A DNA stretch of 64,000 nt, from positions 1 through 64,000 of the forward strand of contig JACCFC020000011.1 of NCBI GenBank assembly GCA_020830965.2. Reading direction: 5' to 3'. The notes beneath the pieces are model-generated. The model was given only the letters and a program-made list of their open reading frames with translations, ran no database searches and was not told the origin of the DNA. The stretch is from Neisseriaceae bacterium TC5R-5. GTDB lineage: Bacteria; Pseudomonadota; Gammaproteobacteria; Burkholderiales; Chromobacteriaceae. Positions 1-9,363 of the stretch are shown here, piece after piece; position 1 is the stretch's first letter; every line of letters starts with the position of its first letter. A program made the translations under genes and the position numbers.

Positions 1-38
1 GCCTTAACCAAGCACTTACACTTATCGGTTATTCAGTT

Positions 39-50
39 TGTTAAAGAGCG
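39..50 (-). promoter_or_regulatory. boxA-like antitermination element of an rRNA leader
   Basis: Read on the minus strand this is CGCTCTTTAACA, close to the boxA core (TGCTCTTTAACA) that recruits the NusB/NusE antitermination complex in rRNA leaders and spacers. It lies about 55 nt downstream of the promoter at 105-133. The sequence from 1 to 38 continues as typical rrn leader or spacer sequence. The 16S gene itself is not in the window, so the assignment is an inference. Confidence 0.65.
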
Positions 51-104
51 TTTCAGCTAGTTCCCAGAACCCTTCCTGCTGGCCTGTCTCTGCTGAGGTG
101 GCGA

Positions 105-133
105 ACTATACCCACACCAATGAATTACGTCAA
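105..133 (-). promoter_or_regulatory. Strong sigma70 promoter, probably rRNA operon P1
   Basis: On the minus strand TTGACG (128-133) and TATAGT (105-110) are separated by exactly 17 nt. The bases after the -10 are GC-rich, as in growth-rate-controlled stable RNA promoters. It points to the left edge, away from gapA, and the boxA-like element at 39-50 lies downstream. I infer an rrn leader whose 16S gene lies outside the window. Confidence 0.75.
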
Positions 134-154
134 CAGGTATTTGCAAGAAAATCA

Positions 155-192
155 AAAGCCCCACCAAAGATCACCGGATCTAGTGGGGCTTT
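155..192 (-). terminator. Rho-independent terminator of gapA
   Basis: A perfect 10-bp inverted repeat (155-164 and 183-192), followed on the minus strand by a T-rich stretch. It lies directly downstream of the gapA stop codon and upstream of the rrn-type promoter. Confidence 0.85.
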
Positions 193-201
193 AGCCACAC
201 T

Positions 202-1215
202 CTAGTGTGCGGCTTGCCAGGCTATAGCGGTGTCCAGCATACGATTAGAGAAGCCCCACTCATTATCGTACCAAGATAAAACCTTAACTTCCCTTCCTCC
301 AATGACACGAGTAAGAGTGGCATCAAAGATACTGGAAGCGGGGTTATGCAGAAAATCGCAAGACACTAAGGGCAAAGTATTAACTGCCAAGACTCCTTTT
401 AGCGGCCCATTCGCAGCCGCTGTGATCAGGGCATTCACTTCGTCCTTACTGGTATCTCGACTAGCGGTGAAGGTCAGATCAACGAGAGAAACATTACTGA
501 CTGGCACGCGTACTGCGAAACCATCCAGCTTGCCTTTAAGTGATGGGATAACCAAGCCTACTGCTGCGGCAGCACCAGTTTTGGTCGGAATCATAGATAG
601 CGCAGCGGAACGGGCACGGCGCATATCGCTATGATCTGTGTCCAGCAGCACTTGATCATTGGTATAGGCATGGATAGTTGTCATCAATCCTCTTTCTATA
701 CCAATGGTGTCGATTAGTGGCTGCAAGACAGGTGCCAAACAATTGGTTGTACAGGAAGCATTAGATACGATCGTCATCGCACTGGTGAGCTGTTGATGAT
801 TAACCCCATAGACCACTGTGGCATCGACACCTTCACCTCCTGGAGCAGAGATCAAGACTTTCTTGGCGCCTGCCTGCAAGTGTGCGCCGGCTTTTTCACG
901 TGAGGTAAATAATCCGGTGCATTCCATCACTACATCGACACCCAACGCTTGCCATGGCAGTTCAAGTGGATTGCGAATGGAGAGTAATTTGATTTTTTTA
1001 CCATTAACGATCAGATGCTCTTCATCTCTATCTACACTGCCGGCAAATGGCCCGTGTATGCTGTCATAACGGGTCAGATGTTCATTGAGCTCTGCTTTGG
1101 CAAGGTCGTTAATCGCCACAATCTCTATATCTTTGTCTGCATAGCGCTCTTGCCAAGCCCGTACCACTAGGCGGCCAATACGACCGTAACCATTAATAGC
1201 AACACGTAAAGCCAT
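202..1215 (-). CDS. gapA: Type I glyceraldehyde-3-phosphate dehydrogenase
   Basis: Converts glyceraldehyde 3-phosphate to 1,3-bisphosphoglycerate with NAD+ in cytosolic glycolysis. The 337 residues match the usual length. The N-terminal Rossmann fold starts with INGYGRIGR at 7-15. The catalytic cysteine lies in the [12 protein letters not shown] motif (Cys155) and the base is His182 in [10 protein letters not shown]. The ATG at 1215 follows a clear GGAGG 8 nt upstream. It has its own terminator (155-192) and is probably monocistronic. The upstream gene on the same strand ends at 1329, leaving 113 bp in which I could not fix a promoter. Confidence 0.98.
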   Translation of the reverse strand: MALRVAINGYGRIGRLVVRAWQERYADKDIEIVAINDLAKAELNEHLTRYDSIHGPFAGSVDRDEEHLIVNGKKIKLLSIRNPLELPWQALGVDVVMECTGLFTSREKAGAHLQAGAKKVLISAPGGEGVDATVVYGVNHQQLTSAMTIVSNASCTTNCLAPVLQPLIDTIGIERGLMTTIHAYTNDQVLLDTDHSDMRRARSAALSMIPTKTGAAAAVGLVIPSLKGKLDGFAVRVPVSNVSLVDLTFTASRDTSKDEVNALITAAANGPLKGVLAVNTLPLVSCDFLHNPASSIFDATLTRVIGGREVKVLSWYDNEWGFSNRMLDTAIAWQAAH

Positions 1216-1328
1216 GACCTATCCTCCAAGTAAATAACGCAAAGTAATCTTGTAGCATTGTGCGCTAGCACTTTCCGCCCATTCTGAGTTGTAATCAAGC
1301 GACTACATCAAAATTTATATCGCTAAGC

Positions 1329-2219
1329 TTAGCGACGCCAACTGATCAACACGACTGCCGTTACGATCACTAGCATGGCCAATACTTCGTATAGCCCAAT
1401 ATGCTCGTTAACAAATAATACGCCCAACAGTACCGCTATCACCGGGTTAACATAGGCATAGCTTGTCGCAGCGGCAGCAGAGACTGTTTTTAATAAATAC
1501 AGATAAGCGCTGTAAGCCATTACCGAGCCGAACACAACTAGATACAGAAAAGCTAGCCATGCCGATAGGCTCGGGAGCACCTGCAAGCGCTCCCCACTCA
1601 AAAAACTGGCTGGCAATAAAAACAGGCCACCAAAAATCATCATCCAGGCGCTGCTCATTAGCCCTGTTGGTTGAGTAAGAAACCGGCTTGAAGCTGACCC
1701 CAATGCCCAGCCAGCCGATGCTAATAGCAGCAGAGTTGCACCATGTGGATTTGCCTGCAAGTTAGCACCAAGATTGAGCAGCAGTATGCCAATAACACCC
1801 AAAATAGTACCTAACCATTCTCGTCTGCGTACCACTTGCCCAAACACGCGCGAGAATAAGACGGTAAACAGAGGTACCGTAGCGACAACCAGTGCCGCAA
1901 CGCCAGAGGAAACTTCTTTTTGTGCCACTGTGACTAGGCCATTACCAATCGCAGGCATTAATAAGCCCAAATAGGCAGATCCCTTTAATTGCATCAACGT
2001 AGGCATGGGAACTTTACGCACCAACAACAGCAATAGCAGCAGACCACCGGCCATCACAAAACGCAAACCACTCATCAGTAAGGGTGGCCAGGACTCTACA
2101 CCTATACGGATGGCAAGATAGGTGGAGCCCCAGATCAGGTAAATGGCGCAGAAAGCCGCTAATGTGAGCGGACTTAAACGTGAAAACAGCATAATAAGTT
2201 TTATCATCGTGGCACACAC
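1329..2219 (-). CDS. EamA/DMT-family exporter, YedA-like
   Basis: A drug/metabolite transporter superfamily protein with about ten hydrophobic helices in two EamA repeats. The first repeat begins with IYLIWGSTYLAIRIGVESWP near residue 22 and the second around residue 155. From memory it resembles E. coli YedA along its whole length, including the VVATVPLF and TSYAYVNPVIAVLLG segments. The substrate is unknown; relatives export amino acids or other small metabolites from the inner membrane. The start is uncertain, because ATG codons also occur at residues 5 and 10, just before the first helix. Confidence 0.9.
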   Translation of the reverse strand: MCATMIKLIMLFSRLSPLTLAAFCAIYLIWGSTYLAIRIGVESWPPLLMSGLRFVMAGGLLLLLLLVRKVPMPTLMQLKGSAYLGLLMPAIGNGLVTVAQKEVSSGVAALVVATVPLFTVLFSRVFGQVVRRREWLGTILGVIGILLLNLGANLQANPHGATLLLLASAGWALGSASSRFLTQPTGLMSSAWMMIFGGLFLLPASFLSGERLQVLPSLSAWLAFLYLVVFGSVMAYSAYLYLLKTVSAAAATSYAYVNPVIAVLLGVLFVNEHIGLYEVLAMLVIVTAVVLISWRR

Positions 2220-2256
2220 TTCTCTGCCACGGAGCGGTTAATAAGAGCCGTCTAGC

Positions 2257-2865
2257 TTACTCTCGCCCGTCTTCTTCATCTACCATACTCTGACGAATAG
2301 CAGCAAAAAACTGGTACACCCCCTGTACCGCCGCCGGTATCTCCGCCAGGTATTGCTGGCGTTGTTGTTCATTAATCTCCACTACCTCACCTTGCAACTC
2401 CGGATTTTCCTGTCGCTCAAATGCCAGCCGGAGGATAGGCTCAAGCAAAGGGGCATGCTCGGCGGAGTCAAACAGCAAGTCCCAGTCCTCAGGCATCAAC
2501 TCCATTGCCATCGCAAACCCCTCGGCCCAGTCATTTGCCCGAATGAGGCCTTGTGCGTCAGCTTCTAGCCAAGGCATAAACTCACCGCCTTTGTGCAAAC
2601 TAGCTGCAATATCCAGCCAGTGACCTGTTAATAAGCGCACAAATTGCTCCAGGGTTTTCTCCGATGCGAAGGCTCGGTCATCATCGAAAGCATTACCCAA
2701 GATAATAGGTAAACATTCAACTGGTTTGACTATCTCCGGACCGCAAAGCAAACCAGCAAAAAAACCATCTACTTGCTCCAAGTTCATACATTGCTGCGTA
2801 TGTAGACGTTGAAGAGTTGTAGCTAATCGCTGGTAATCACCATCACTCAGTGCTTGCTGCTTCAT
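2257..2865 (-). CDS. UPF0149 (YecA/YgfB-like) family protein
   Basis: About 202 residues of the UPF0149 family: a helical domain with the typical start LSDGDYQRLATTLQRLH and the phrase GFFAGLLCGPE. YecA proteins often carry a C-terminal SEC-C zinc motif; none is visible here, and the C-terminus is acidic. The start at 2865 is preferred over one at 2937 because GAAAGG sits just upstream and the 24 extra residues look non-conserved. Molecular function is unknown. It is on the same strand as the exporter at 1329 with a 37-bp gap, so they may be co-transcribed, and it is divergent from cysS. Confidence 0.85.
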   Translation of the reverse strand: MKQQALSDGDYQRLATTLQRLHTQQCMNLEQVDGFFAGLLCGPEIVKPVECLPIILGNAFDDDRAFASEKTLEQFVRLLTGHWLDIAASLHKGGEFMPWLEADAQGLIRANDWAEGFAMAMELMPEDWDLLFDSAEHAPLLEPILRLAFERQENPELQGEVVEINEQQRQQYLAEIPAAVQGVYQFFAAIRQSMVDEEDGRE

Positions 2866-2989
2866 GCTTAAGGGCCTTTCAAAAGAATAATTTGAGCGAC
2901 TGATAGATAGACCGCTGTAGGAGTACATAGGGCTCAAGCAGCTCTGCTACAATCCACTTTCTTTGACCGACTAATATGGGCCCTATCTC

Positions 2990-4369
2990 ATGCTGACGCT
3001 ATATAACACGCTAAGCCGCCAAAAAGAAGTATTTAAACCGATTGCTCCGGGCAAGGTGAGTATGTATGTATGCGGCATGACAGTCTATGACCTGTGCCAT
3101 ATTGGTCATGCGCGTATGCTGACCGCCTTTGATGTGATTTATCGCTGGCTTAAGACGTCGGGTTATGAGGTAACTTATGTGCGCAACATTACTGACATTG
3201 AAGACAAGATCATCCAGCGGGCAGCAAAACGCGGTGTCCTCCCACAAGAACTGGTGGAAGAAACGATTGCTGACATGCATCAGGATGCTGCGGCCCTGGG
3301 TTTGCTACCACCCAGTTTTGAACCGCGTGCTACGCAACATGTAGCCGGTATGTTGACACTGATCGAACAACTTATCAGTAAGGGCAAAGCCTATGCAGCA
3401 GCTAATGGCGATGTTTATTATGCCGTGCGCGAGTTTGCTAATTACGGCAAGCTATCGGGACGCACACTAGACAAATTGCGTGCAGGTGAACGTGTAGAAG
3501 TCGACCCTCATAAGCGCGATCCTCTGGATTTTGTACTATGGAAAGCCGCTAAACCGGGCGAACCACAATGGGAAAGTCCATGGGGGCCTGGACGACCGGG
3601 CTGGCATATCGAATGCTCGGTAATGAGTTGCTATCACTTGGGGGAACACTTTGACATTCACGGCGGCGGAGAAGACTTACAGTTCCCTCATCACGAAAAT
3701 GAAATTGCACAGTCCGAAGGCGCACATGATCATCAGTATGTAAACTACTGGCTGCATAACGGGTTCATTAATGTTGATGGTGAAAAAATGTCTAAGTCAT
3801 TAGGTAATTTTTTTACGATCCGCGATGTGTTGCAGCATTTCGATGGTGAAGTCATTCGCTTTTTTATTGTACGCAGTCACTATCGCAGCCCGGTCAACTA
3901 CACGGATAGTATCCTGCAGGATGCCAAACATGGCCTGACTCGCTTATACACCGCTTTACGCGGCATAGTCTTGCCTGCTGCTACGCTTATCGACTGGCAA
4001 CAGCCGCACGCAGCAAGGTTTAAAGCGGCGATGGATGATGATTTCAACAGTTCGGAAGCAGTGGCGGTGTTGTTTGAGCTAGCTGGCGAGATCAATAAAA
4101 GCAAAGACCCGTTACAAGCACGTTTGCTGAAAGACCTAGCCAATGTCCTCGGCTTGCTAGAACGCGATCCAGAAGATTTCCTGCAAAATAGTTCAGGTAG
4201 CGGCAACACAGCGCTCTCAGCCGATGAAGTGGAAGCCCTCATCCAAGCGCGCAAAGATGCCCGCGCCAGTAAACACTGGGCTGAGTCCGATCGTATCCGT
4301 GACGAATTGATTGCAAAAGGTATTGTGCTGGAAGATAGCCCCCAAGGCACCACTTGGCGTCGAGCCTGA
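2990..4369 (+). CDS. cysS: Cysteinyl-tRNA synthetase
   Basis: A class I aminoacyl-tRNA synthetase that charges tRNA-Cys in the cytosol. The 459 residues are the normal length. Visible motifs are the HIGH signature at 37-40, the KMSKS loop in [10 protein letters not shown], and zinc-site residues starting with Cys28 and continuing in WHIECSVMS and the [10 protein letters not shown] region. The C-terminal anticodon-binding helices contain [19 protein letters not shown]. The start is the ATG at 2990; a TACAAT hexamer at 2948-2953 could be its -10. It is divergent from the UPF0149 gene. Confidence 0.98.
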   Translation: MLTLYNTLSRQKEVFKPIAPGKVSMYVCGMTVYDLCHIGHARMLTAFDVIYRWLKTSGYEVTYVRNITDIEDKIIQRAAKRGVLPQELVEETIADMHQDAAALGLLPPSFEPRATQHVAGMLTLIEQLISKGKAYAAANGDVYYAVREFANYGKLSGRTLDKLRAGERVEVDPHKRDPLDFVLWKAAKPGEPQWESPWGPGRPGWHIECSVMSCYHLGEHFDIHGGGEDLQFPHHENEIAQSEGAHDHQYVNYWLHNGFINVDGEKMSKSLGNFFTIRDVLQHFDGEVIRFFIVRSHYRSPVNYTDSILQDAKHGLTRLYTALRGIVLPAATLIDWQQPHAARFKAAMDDDFNSSEAVAVLFELAGEINKSKDPLQARLLKDLANVLGLLERDPEDFLQNSSGSGNTALSADEVEALIQARKDARASKHWAESDRIRDELIAKGIVLEDSPQGTTWRRA

Positions 4370-4396
4370 TTAATCACAAGCAATGTTTTAGCGCAC

Positions 4397-4425
4397 TTGT
4401 CAAGTGATACTAAAGCGCGGATAAT
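4397..4425 (+). promoter_or_regulatory. Sigma70 promoter of rpmE
   Basis: TTGTCA at 4397-4402 and GATAAT at 4420-4425 with a 17-nt spacer, about 60 bp before the rpmE start. It lies just after the cysS stop codon. Confidence 0.75.
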
Positions 4426-4484
4426 GCGCCACTTCACAAGTGGTACAGGCAAAATCCCTGTGCCCGGTTTAACAAGGAAAAATC

Positions 4485-4700
4485 ATGAAAACCGATATTC
4501 ACCCGAATTACCATGAACTGAGCGTTACCTGCTCTTGCGGTAATCAGTTTAAAACGCAATCCACTATGACAAAAGACGCATTCAGCATTGAAGTGTGCTC
4601 TAACTGTCATCCCTTCTATACTGGCAAGCAAAAAATTGTTGATACTGCCGGTCGCGTTGACAAGTTCAACCAGAAGTTTGGTGGTTTCTTCAAGCGTTAA
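4485..4700 (+). CDS. rpmE: 50S ribosomal protein L31, zinc-binding form
   Basis: A 71-residue protein that bridges the large and small ribosomal subunits. It is the zinc-containing (C+) form: Cys16 and Cys18 in TCSCGN and Cys38 and Cys41 in [12 protein letters not shown]. Length and C-terminus (FNQKFGGFF) are typical. An AAGGA box precedes the ATG. It has its own promoter at 4397-4425 and a terminator at 4725-4749. C+ L31 forms are often replaced by a zinc-free paralogue under Zur control in zinc shortage; no paralogue is in this window. Confidence 0.97.
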   Translation: MKTDIHPNYHELSVTCSCGNQFKTQSTMTKDAFSIEVCSNCHPFYTGKQKIVDTAGRVDKFNQKFGGFFKR

Positions 4701-4724
4701 TTTTTTGCACTTGATATCAGTAAT

Positions 4725-4749
4725 AAAAGGCAGCCACGGCTGCCTTTTT
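4725..4749 (+). terminator. Rho-independent terminator after rpmE
   Basis: Inverted repeat AAAAGGCAGCC / GGCTGCCTTTTT with a 2-nt centre, ending in a T run, 25 bp after the rpmE stop. Confidence 0.9.
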
Positions 4750-4797
4750 ACTTAACTACGCTGATAACAGCGCCGACCACCTTACCCAGATTAGCCA

Positions 4798-6447
4798 ATG
4801 CTGACTTACTCGCAACACACACAAACGCTGACAAAGCCAACAGAAAAGCCTTGGGTGTTATTACTGCTCTGCTTTGTTTGGTTGTGGCCTGGTATCATAG
4901 GGCACGATCCGTGGAAACCGGATGAACCTTATGTGCTGGCGGTAGTACAGCAAATGCTGGATACCGGTCATTTACTGCTCCCGAATATCCAGGGTGTAGC
5001 TTATCTGGAACACCCGCCACTGTATTACTGGGTGGCCGCGTTAATGGCACGTTTGTTCTCGCCATGGTTACTGCCTTTACATGATGCAGCACGTCTGGCA
5101 ACCCCGTTGTTTATGTCTTTGGCCTTATTACTGGCAGGCATGAGCGGACGTCATCTGATTGGGCGACGCCATGGCCGTAGTGTGGTCATGGTTCTGATTG
5201 GCTGCATTGGGCTGATACAGACAGGCCATCACCTCACGCCTTCTGTGGCGAGTTTTACCGGCTTTGCCGCAGCATTCTATGCGCTGGTGCTCGCAATACG
5301 CTCTCCCGGCCTGGCTGGCGTAGTGCTGGCAGTCGCCAGCTCGGTGATTTTTCTTAGTTCCAGCTTATTAGAGCTGCTGCTGCTGTGGATCGTCGTATTA
5401 CTGCTACCGATATTTTCAAGCTGGCGCAACAAGTACTACCTTGTCACCATTTTTATTGCCTTGCTGATTGCCATACCGCTGCTAATCATCTGGCCAACGA
5501 TGTTGGCTAAAGCCTACCCGACTGTCTTTCAGCTCTGGTGGCGAGATTATGCGCTAGGCCCGCTAAATGGTTTCAGTGCTTCGCAAGTGCTACCCAACCT
5601 GGTTTACCACTGCATCAATATTGTGTGGTTTAGTTTCCCGGCCTGGCCCTTAGCAGCTTGGAGCTTATACCGCCATCGACACCAACTGGCTCAGCCACGC
5701 TTACAACTGCCTCTGCTGTTTTTTAGCGTATTACTGATTCTGCTCGTGTTGTCCAATCGCCCCAATATGGCGTATGCCATGCCCTTGCTATTGCCTTTGG
5801 CGATATTGTCTGCGGTTGAGCTGGATAGCTTGCGTCGTAATGCGGCAGCGTTTTTAAACTGGTTTGGTTTGATGACCTTCGGTTTGTTTGCTTTGCTGGT
5901 ATGGGCAGGCTGGGCGGCGATGAACTTCGGCTGGCCGGCAAAGCTGGCTGGCCGTGCCCAGTACTTCAGCCCTTATTATCAGCCCTATGTGTCTACCATT
6001 GCTGCAGTGTGTGCCTTACTGGCAACAGCAGTATGGTTGTGGGCAGTGACACGTAAAAACTTGCGTGGCCGTCAGGCCATTACTAATTGGGCGGCAGGTC
6101 TAACGTTACTCTGGGGCTTAGCGATGACTTTATGGCTGCCCTGGTTTGATGCGGCCAAAAGTTATCGGCCCGTTGTACAAAAAATGCTGCGCAACCTACC
6201 AGCTGACGCCAATTGTGTGGCGGTTGCCGATGATCAACTGCTGGCCATGATTAGCTGGCGCTACTATGGGAATATTCAGCTCGTTCCAGTGGCAGCCAAC
6301 ACATCTTCATCCTGCGATTACCAATTACTAGTTAGGCCAGAAAGCCAGGGCATGGCGGAGCCAGGCTGGCAAGTATTGTGGTACGGCTCACGACCACGGG
6401 AACAAAACATGACTTTTGGCTTGCTTCGCCGTAGCTCGGTAAAGTAA
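4798..6447 (+). CDS. GT39/ArnT-like membrane glycosyltransferase
   Basis: A 549-residue GT-C fold glycosyltransferase of the PMT/ArnT type with about 11-12 hydrophobic segments. After the first helix comes the first periplasmic loop with the acidic pair in WKPDEPYVL (about residues 39-47), followed by EHPPLYYWVAA, both hallmarks of the family. Family members transfer a sugar from a polyprenyl phosphate carrier to lipid A, glycan or protein at the periplasmic face. The acceptor here cannot be read from the sequence. The soluble C-terminal part is short. It lies alone between the rpmE terminator and a terminator at 6462, 97 bp after rpmE. Confidence 0.85.
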   Translation: MLTYSQHTQTLTKPTEKPWVLLLLCFVWLWPGIIGHDPWKPDEPYVLAVVQQMLDTGHLLLPNIQGVAYLEHPPLYYWVAALMARLFSPWLLPLHDAARLATPLFMSLALLLAGMSGRHLIGRRHGRSVVMVLIGCIGLIQTGHHLTPSVASFTGFAAAFYALVLAIRSPGLAGVVLAVASSVIFLSSSLLELLLLWIVVLLLPIFSSWRNKYYLVTIFIALLIAIPLLIIWPTMLAKAYPTVFQLWWRDYALGPLNGFSASQVLPNLVYHCINIVWFSFPAWPLAAWSLYRHRHQLAQPRLQLPLLFFSVLLILLVLSNRPNMAYAMPLLLPLAILSAVELDSLRRNAAAFLNWFGLMTFGLFALLVWAGWAAMNFGWPAKLAGRAQYFSPYYQPYVSTIAAVCALLATAVWLWAVTRKNLRGRQAITNWAAGLTLLWGLAMTLWLPWFDAAKSYRPVVQKMLRNLPADANCVAVADDQLLAMISWRYYGNIQLVPVAANTSSSCDYQLLVRPESQGMAEPGWQVLWYGSRPREQNMTFGLLRRSSVK

Positions 6448-6461
6448 GTAGCAGCACACAC

Positions 6462-6498
6462 AAAAGCCCGGCTTGATCATCATCAAGCCGGGCTTTTT
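6462..6498. terminator. Bidirectional terminator between glycosyltransferase and ahcY
   Basis: A long, nearly perfect inverted repeat (AAAAGCCCGGCTTGAT and its complement) flanked by A and T runs on both sides, so it can serve both converging genes. Confidence 0.9.
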
Positions 6499-6519
6499 AA
6501 CAGCTGCCGTTAACCGCTA

Positions 6520-7920
6520 TCAATAGCGATAGTGATTCGGCTTATAAGGGCCGGCCTTGGATACGCTGATATAAGCAGCTTGTTCGTCGGACAACTCGGT
6601 CAACCTGGCACCAATTCTTTCCAGATGTAAACGTGCCACTTTCTCGTCCAGGTGCTTGGGTAACACATAAACCTTCTTGCCATACTGTTGGCCATTGGCA
6701 AAAATTTCTATTTGTGCCAATACCTGATTGGTAAAGGAGTTTGACATCACAAAGCTAGGGTGGCCGGTGGCACAACCCAGATTCACCAAACGGCCTTCTG
6801 CCAGCAGGATAATACGCCGACCATCCGGGAAGATGATGTGGTCAACCTGTGGTTTGATATTGTCCCACTGATACTGGCGCAGGCTGGCGACTTCTATTTC
6901 GCTGTCAAAATGCCCTATATTGCAGACAATCGCGTTATTGCGCATTTTCTTCATGTGCTCATGCGTAATCACGCTGACATTACCGGTGGTCGTTACAAAG
7001 ATATCGGCCTGATCAGCAATCTCATCCATACGGACAACACGGTAACCTTCCATTGCCGCTTGCAAGGCACAGATCGGATCAATTTCGGTGACCCATACAG
7101 TGGCACCCAGCCCACGTAAAGACTGCGCGCACCCTTTGCCCACATCACCGTAACCCAGCACCACCGCCACTTTACCGGCTATCATCACATCGGTAGCACG
7201 CTTGATACCATCTACCAATGACTCACGGCAGCCATAGAGATTATCAAACTTGGACTTCGTCACCGAGTCATTCACATTGAATGCGGGGAAAGGCAATTGA
7301 TCATCTTTTTCCAGTTGATACAGCCGATGCACCCCAGTTGTGGTTTCCTCTGTCACCCCTTGAATATGCTGTAAACGCTTGGAATACCAGTGCGGGTCTT
7401 TATCCAGATAGCGAGCAATTGCGGCGAACAAAGCGCTTTCTTCTTCATTCGTCGGCTTGCTGATAACACTGCGATTACTTTCTGCCTTACTACCCAACAT
7501 CAGTAATAAAGTGGCATCACCGCCATCATCCAGAATCATATTGGCAGGCTCGCCTGCTGGCCACTCAAAAATCTTGTGGCTGAACTCCCAGTACTCGTCC
7601 AGGCTCTCGCCCTTATAAGCAAATACAGGGATATTGGCAGCAGCGATCGCCGCTGCAGCGTGATCCTGCGTAGAGAAGATATTGCAGGAAGCCCAACGCA
7701 CCTCGGCCCCCAGCGCCACCAGTGTTTCGATCAGCACACCAGTCTGAATAGTCATGTGCAAGCTACCGGCAATGCGCGCACCGCGTAAGGGCTGAGTATG
7801 TTTATACTCCTCACGCACCGCCATCAAACCCGGCATTTCGGTTTCGGCAATCGCCAGTTCCTTGCGGCCCCAAGCCGCAAGCTTGATATCAGCTACAGAA
7901 AAATCAGTAAATTCAGCCAT
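6520..7920 (-). CDS. ahcY: S-adenosylhomocysteine hydrolase (adenosylhomocysteinase)
   Basis: Splits S-adenosylhomocysteine, the inhibitory product of methyl transfer, into adenosine and homocysteine. It uses bound NAD+ and closes the activated methyl cycle with metK just upstream. The 466 residues include the roughly 40-residue insertion usual in proteobacterial forms. The NAD-binding motif GYGDVGKG is seen mid-protein, with the substrate segment [14 protein letters not shown] in its family-variant form [14 protein letters not shown]. The start is the ATG at 7920: GAGGA lies 9 nt upstream, and an in-frame TTG at 7929 would be too close to it. The leader contains an SAH riboswitch (7997-8064), so expression should rise with SAH. 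Confidence 0.98.
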   Translation of the reverse strand: MAEFTDFSVADIKLAAWGRKELAIAETEMPGLMAVREEYKHTQPLRGARIAGSLHMTIQTGVLIETLVALGAEVRWASCNIFSTQDHAAAAIAAANIPVFAYKGESLDEYWEFSHKIFEWPAGEPANMILDDGGDATLLLMLGSKAESNRSVISKPTNEEESALFAAIARYLDKDPHWYSKRLQHIQGVTEETTTGVHRLYQLEKDDQLPFPAFNVNDSVTKSKFDNLYGCRESLVDGIKRATDVMIAGKVAVVLGYGDVGKGCAQSLRGLGATVWVTEIDPICALQAAMEGYRVVRMDEIADQADIFVTTTGNVSVITHEHMKKMRNNAIVCNIGHFDSEIEVASLRQYQWDNIKPQVDHIIFPDGRRIILLAEGRLVNLGCATGHPSFVMSNSFTNQVLAQIEIFANGQQYGKKVYVLPKHLDEKVARLHLERIGARLTELSDEQAAYISVSKAGPYKPNHYRY

Positions 7921-7996
7921 GATGAACAATCCTCAGTCACATGGCCGGGAGGAAAGCGGCCCACCCGCCCTCCCGTGCCCGGCACGGTCGTTGTCA

Positions 7997-8064
7997 GGTG
8001 AGCGCCGTTATCTTTGAGCAACTGCCCGAGCCTGGGGAAAATCCTCGCAGCGCCCCTCGGGGAG
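7997..8064 (-). ncRNA. S-adenosylhomocysteine (SAH) riboswitch
   Basis: The 194-nt metK-ahcY gap carries, on the minus strand, the three conserved blocks of the SAH riboswitch in order: CGAGGGGCGCTGC (8047-8059), CCCAGGCTCGGGCAG (8022-8036) and AACGGCGCTCACC (7997-8009). Known SAH riboswitches sit in front of ahcY and turn it on when SAH builds up. Between the aptamer and ahcY lie two further inverted repeats (around 7970-7990 and 7945-7975) that may be the expression platform. None has a clear T run, so control of translation or anti-termination cannot be decided by eye. Confidence 0.92.
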
Positions 8065-8114
8065 TTGTAATGCTGGCTAATCAGCTCAGCGGAATAGTGA
8101 AACTCTGTTTAACT

Positions 8115-9284
8115 TTATAGACCAGCGTCAGCACGCAGCGCTTCTACTTTATCGGTACGTTCCCAGCTGAACTCCGGCTCTTCACGGCCAAAGTGACCAT
8201 ACGCAGCGGTTTTAGCATAGATAGGACGCAGCAGATCCAGCATCTGGATAATGCCCTTCGGGCGTAAATCAAAATGCCTCTTTACTAATTCGACAATTTT
8301 TTCGTTAGGGATATTATTGGTACCAAAGGTATCAACGGCAATCGAAGTCGGCTCAGCCACGCCAATCGCGTAGGATATCTGGATCTGACACTGTCTGGCC
8401 AAGCCTGCTGCCACGATGTTCTTAGCAACATAGCGACCAGCATAGGCGGCAGAACGGTCAACCTTGGTCGGGTCCTTGCCAGAGAACGCCCCACCACCAT
8501 GAGGCGCTGCACCGCCATAGGTATCGACAATAATCTTGCGACCGGTCAAACCACAATCGCCCATCGGGCCACCAATTACAAAACGTCCGGTTGGATTCAC
8601 CAGATATTTAGTTTCCGCCGTCAGCATATCCAAAGGCAATACCGGCTTGATGATGTCCTCAATCACGGCTTCGGTCAGGGTTTTATGATCGATATCCGGG
8701 CTGTGCTGGGTAGACAGCACGACGGTATCAATACGCTTAGGTAGGCCGGTGGCGCTATCGTAAACACAAGTGATCTGACTCTTTGCATCCGGCCGCAACC
8801 AAGGTAAACGACCATCTTTACGCAACTCTGACTGCCGCTGAACGAGACGGTGTGCGTAATAGATAGGGAATGGCATCAAAGTGGGCGTTTCATCACAGGC
8901 ATAACCAAACATCAGCCCCTGATCACCAGCTCCCTGATTCAGATCCAGGCCTTCTCCTTCATTCACACCCTGTGCAATATCAACCGACTGCTTGTCATAG
9001 CAGGCCATCACTGCACAACCGTGATAGTCAAAGCCCAACTCAGAACTATCGTAACCAATGCGCTTGATGGTTTCACGCGCGACCTTGATATAGTCAACAT
9101 TGGCATGAGTGGTAATCTCACCGGCCAAGACCACTAGTCCGGTATTGACCAGCGTTTCAGCCGCTACACGCGCATATTTGTCTTCGTGCAAAATGGCATC
9201 CAGAATGGCGTCGGAAATCTGATCCGCCACCTTGTCCGGATGTCCTTCCGACACCGACTCTGAAGTAAACAGGTACTCACTCAT
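8115..9284 (-). CDS. metK: S-adenosylmethionine synthetase
   Basis: Makes S-adenosylmethionine from methionine and ATP in the cytosol. The 389 residues are the usual length. Visible motifs are [17 protein letters not shown] near the N-terminus (ATP and metal site), [15 protein letters not shown] (the methionine-loop hexapeptide region) and [19 protein letters not shown] (the P-loop-like motif). The start is the ATG at 9284; the ribosome site is weak. I looked for a SAM riboswitch in the short 79-bp gap upstream and saw none. Downstream on the same strand come the SAH riboswitch and ahcY. Confidence 0.98.
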   Translation of the reverse strand: MSEYLFTSESVSEGHPDKVADQISDAILDAILHEDKYARVAAETLVNTGLVVLAGEITTHANVDYIKVARETIKRIGYDSSELGFDYHGCAVMACYDKQSVDIAQGVNEGEGLDLNQGAGDQGLMFGYACDETPTLMPFPIYYAHRLVQRQSELRKDGRLPWLRPDAKSQITCVYDSATGLPKRIDTVVLSTQHSPDIDHKTLTEAVIEDIIKPVLPLDMLTAETKYLVNPTGRFVIGGPMGDCGLTGRKIIVDTYGGAAPHGGGAFSGKDPTKVDRSAAYAGRYVAKNIVAAGLARQCQIQISYAIGVAEPTSIAVDTFGTNNIPNEKIVELVKRHFDLRPKGIIQMLDLLRPIYAKTAAYGHFGREEPEFSWERTDKVEALRADAGL

Positions 9285-9363
9285 TTATTTATTCGTTCCC
9301 GAAAAATATCAAACCCGGTTAATGATAAAATAGCCCGCTTTCGAGACCACGACAGCGCTGTTC

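Noticed and set aside
9285-9363. Possible SAM riboswitch before metK
   Set aside because: The gap is only 79 bp and none of the conserved SAM aptamer blocks is visible.
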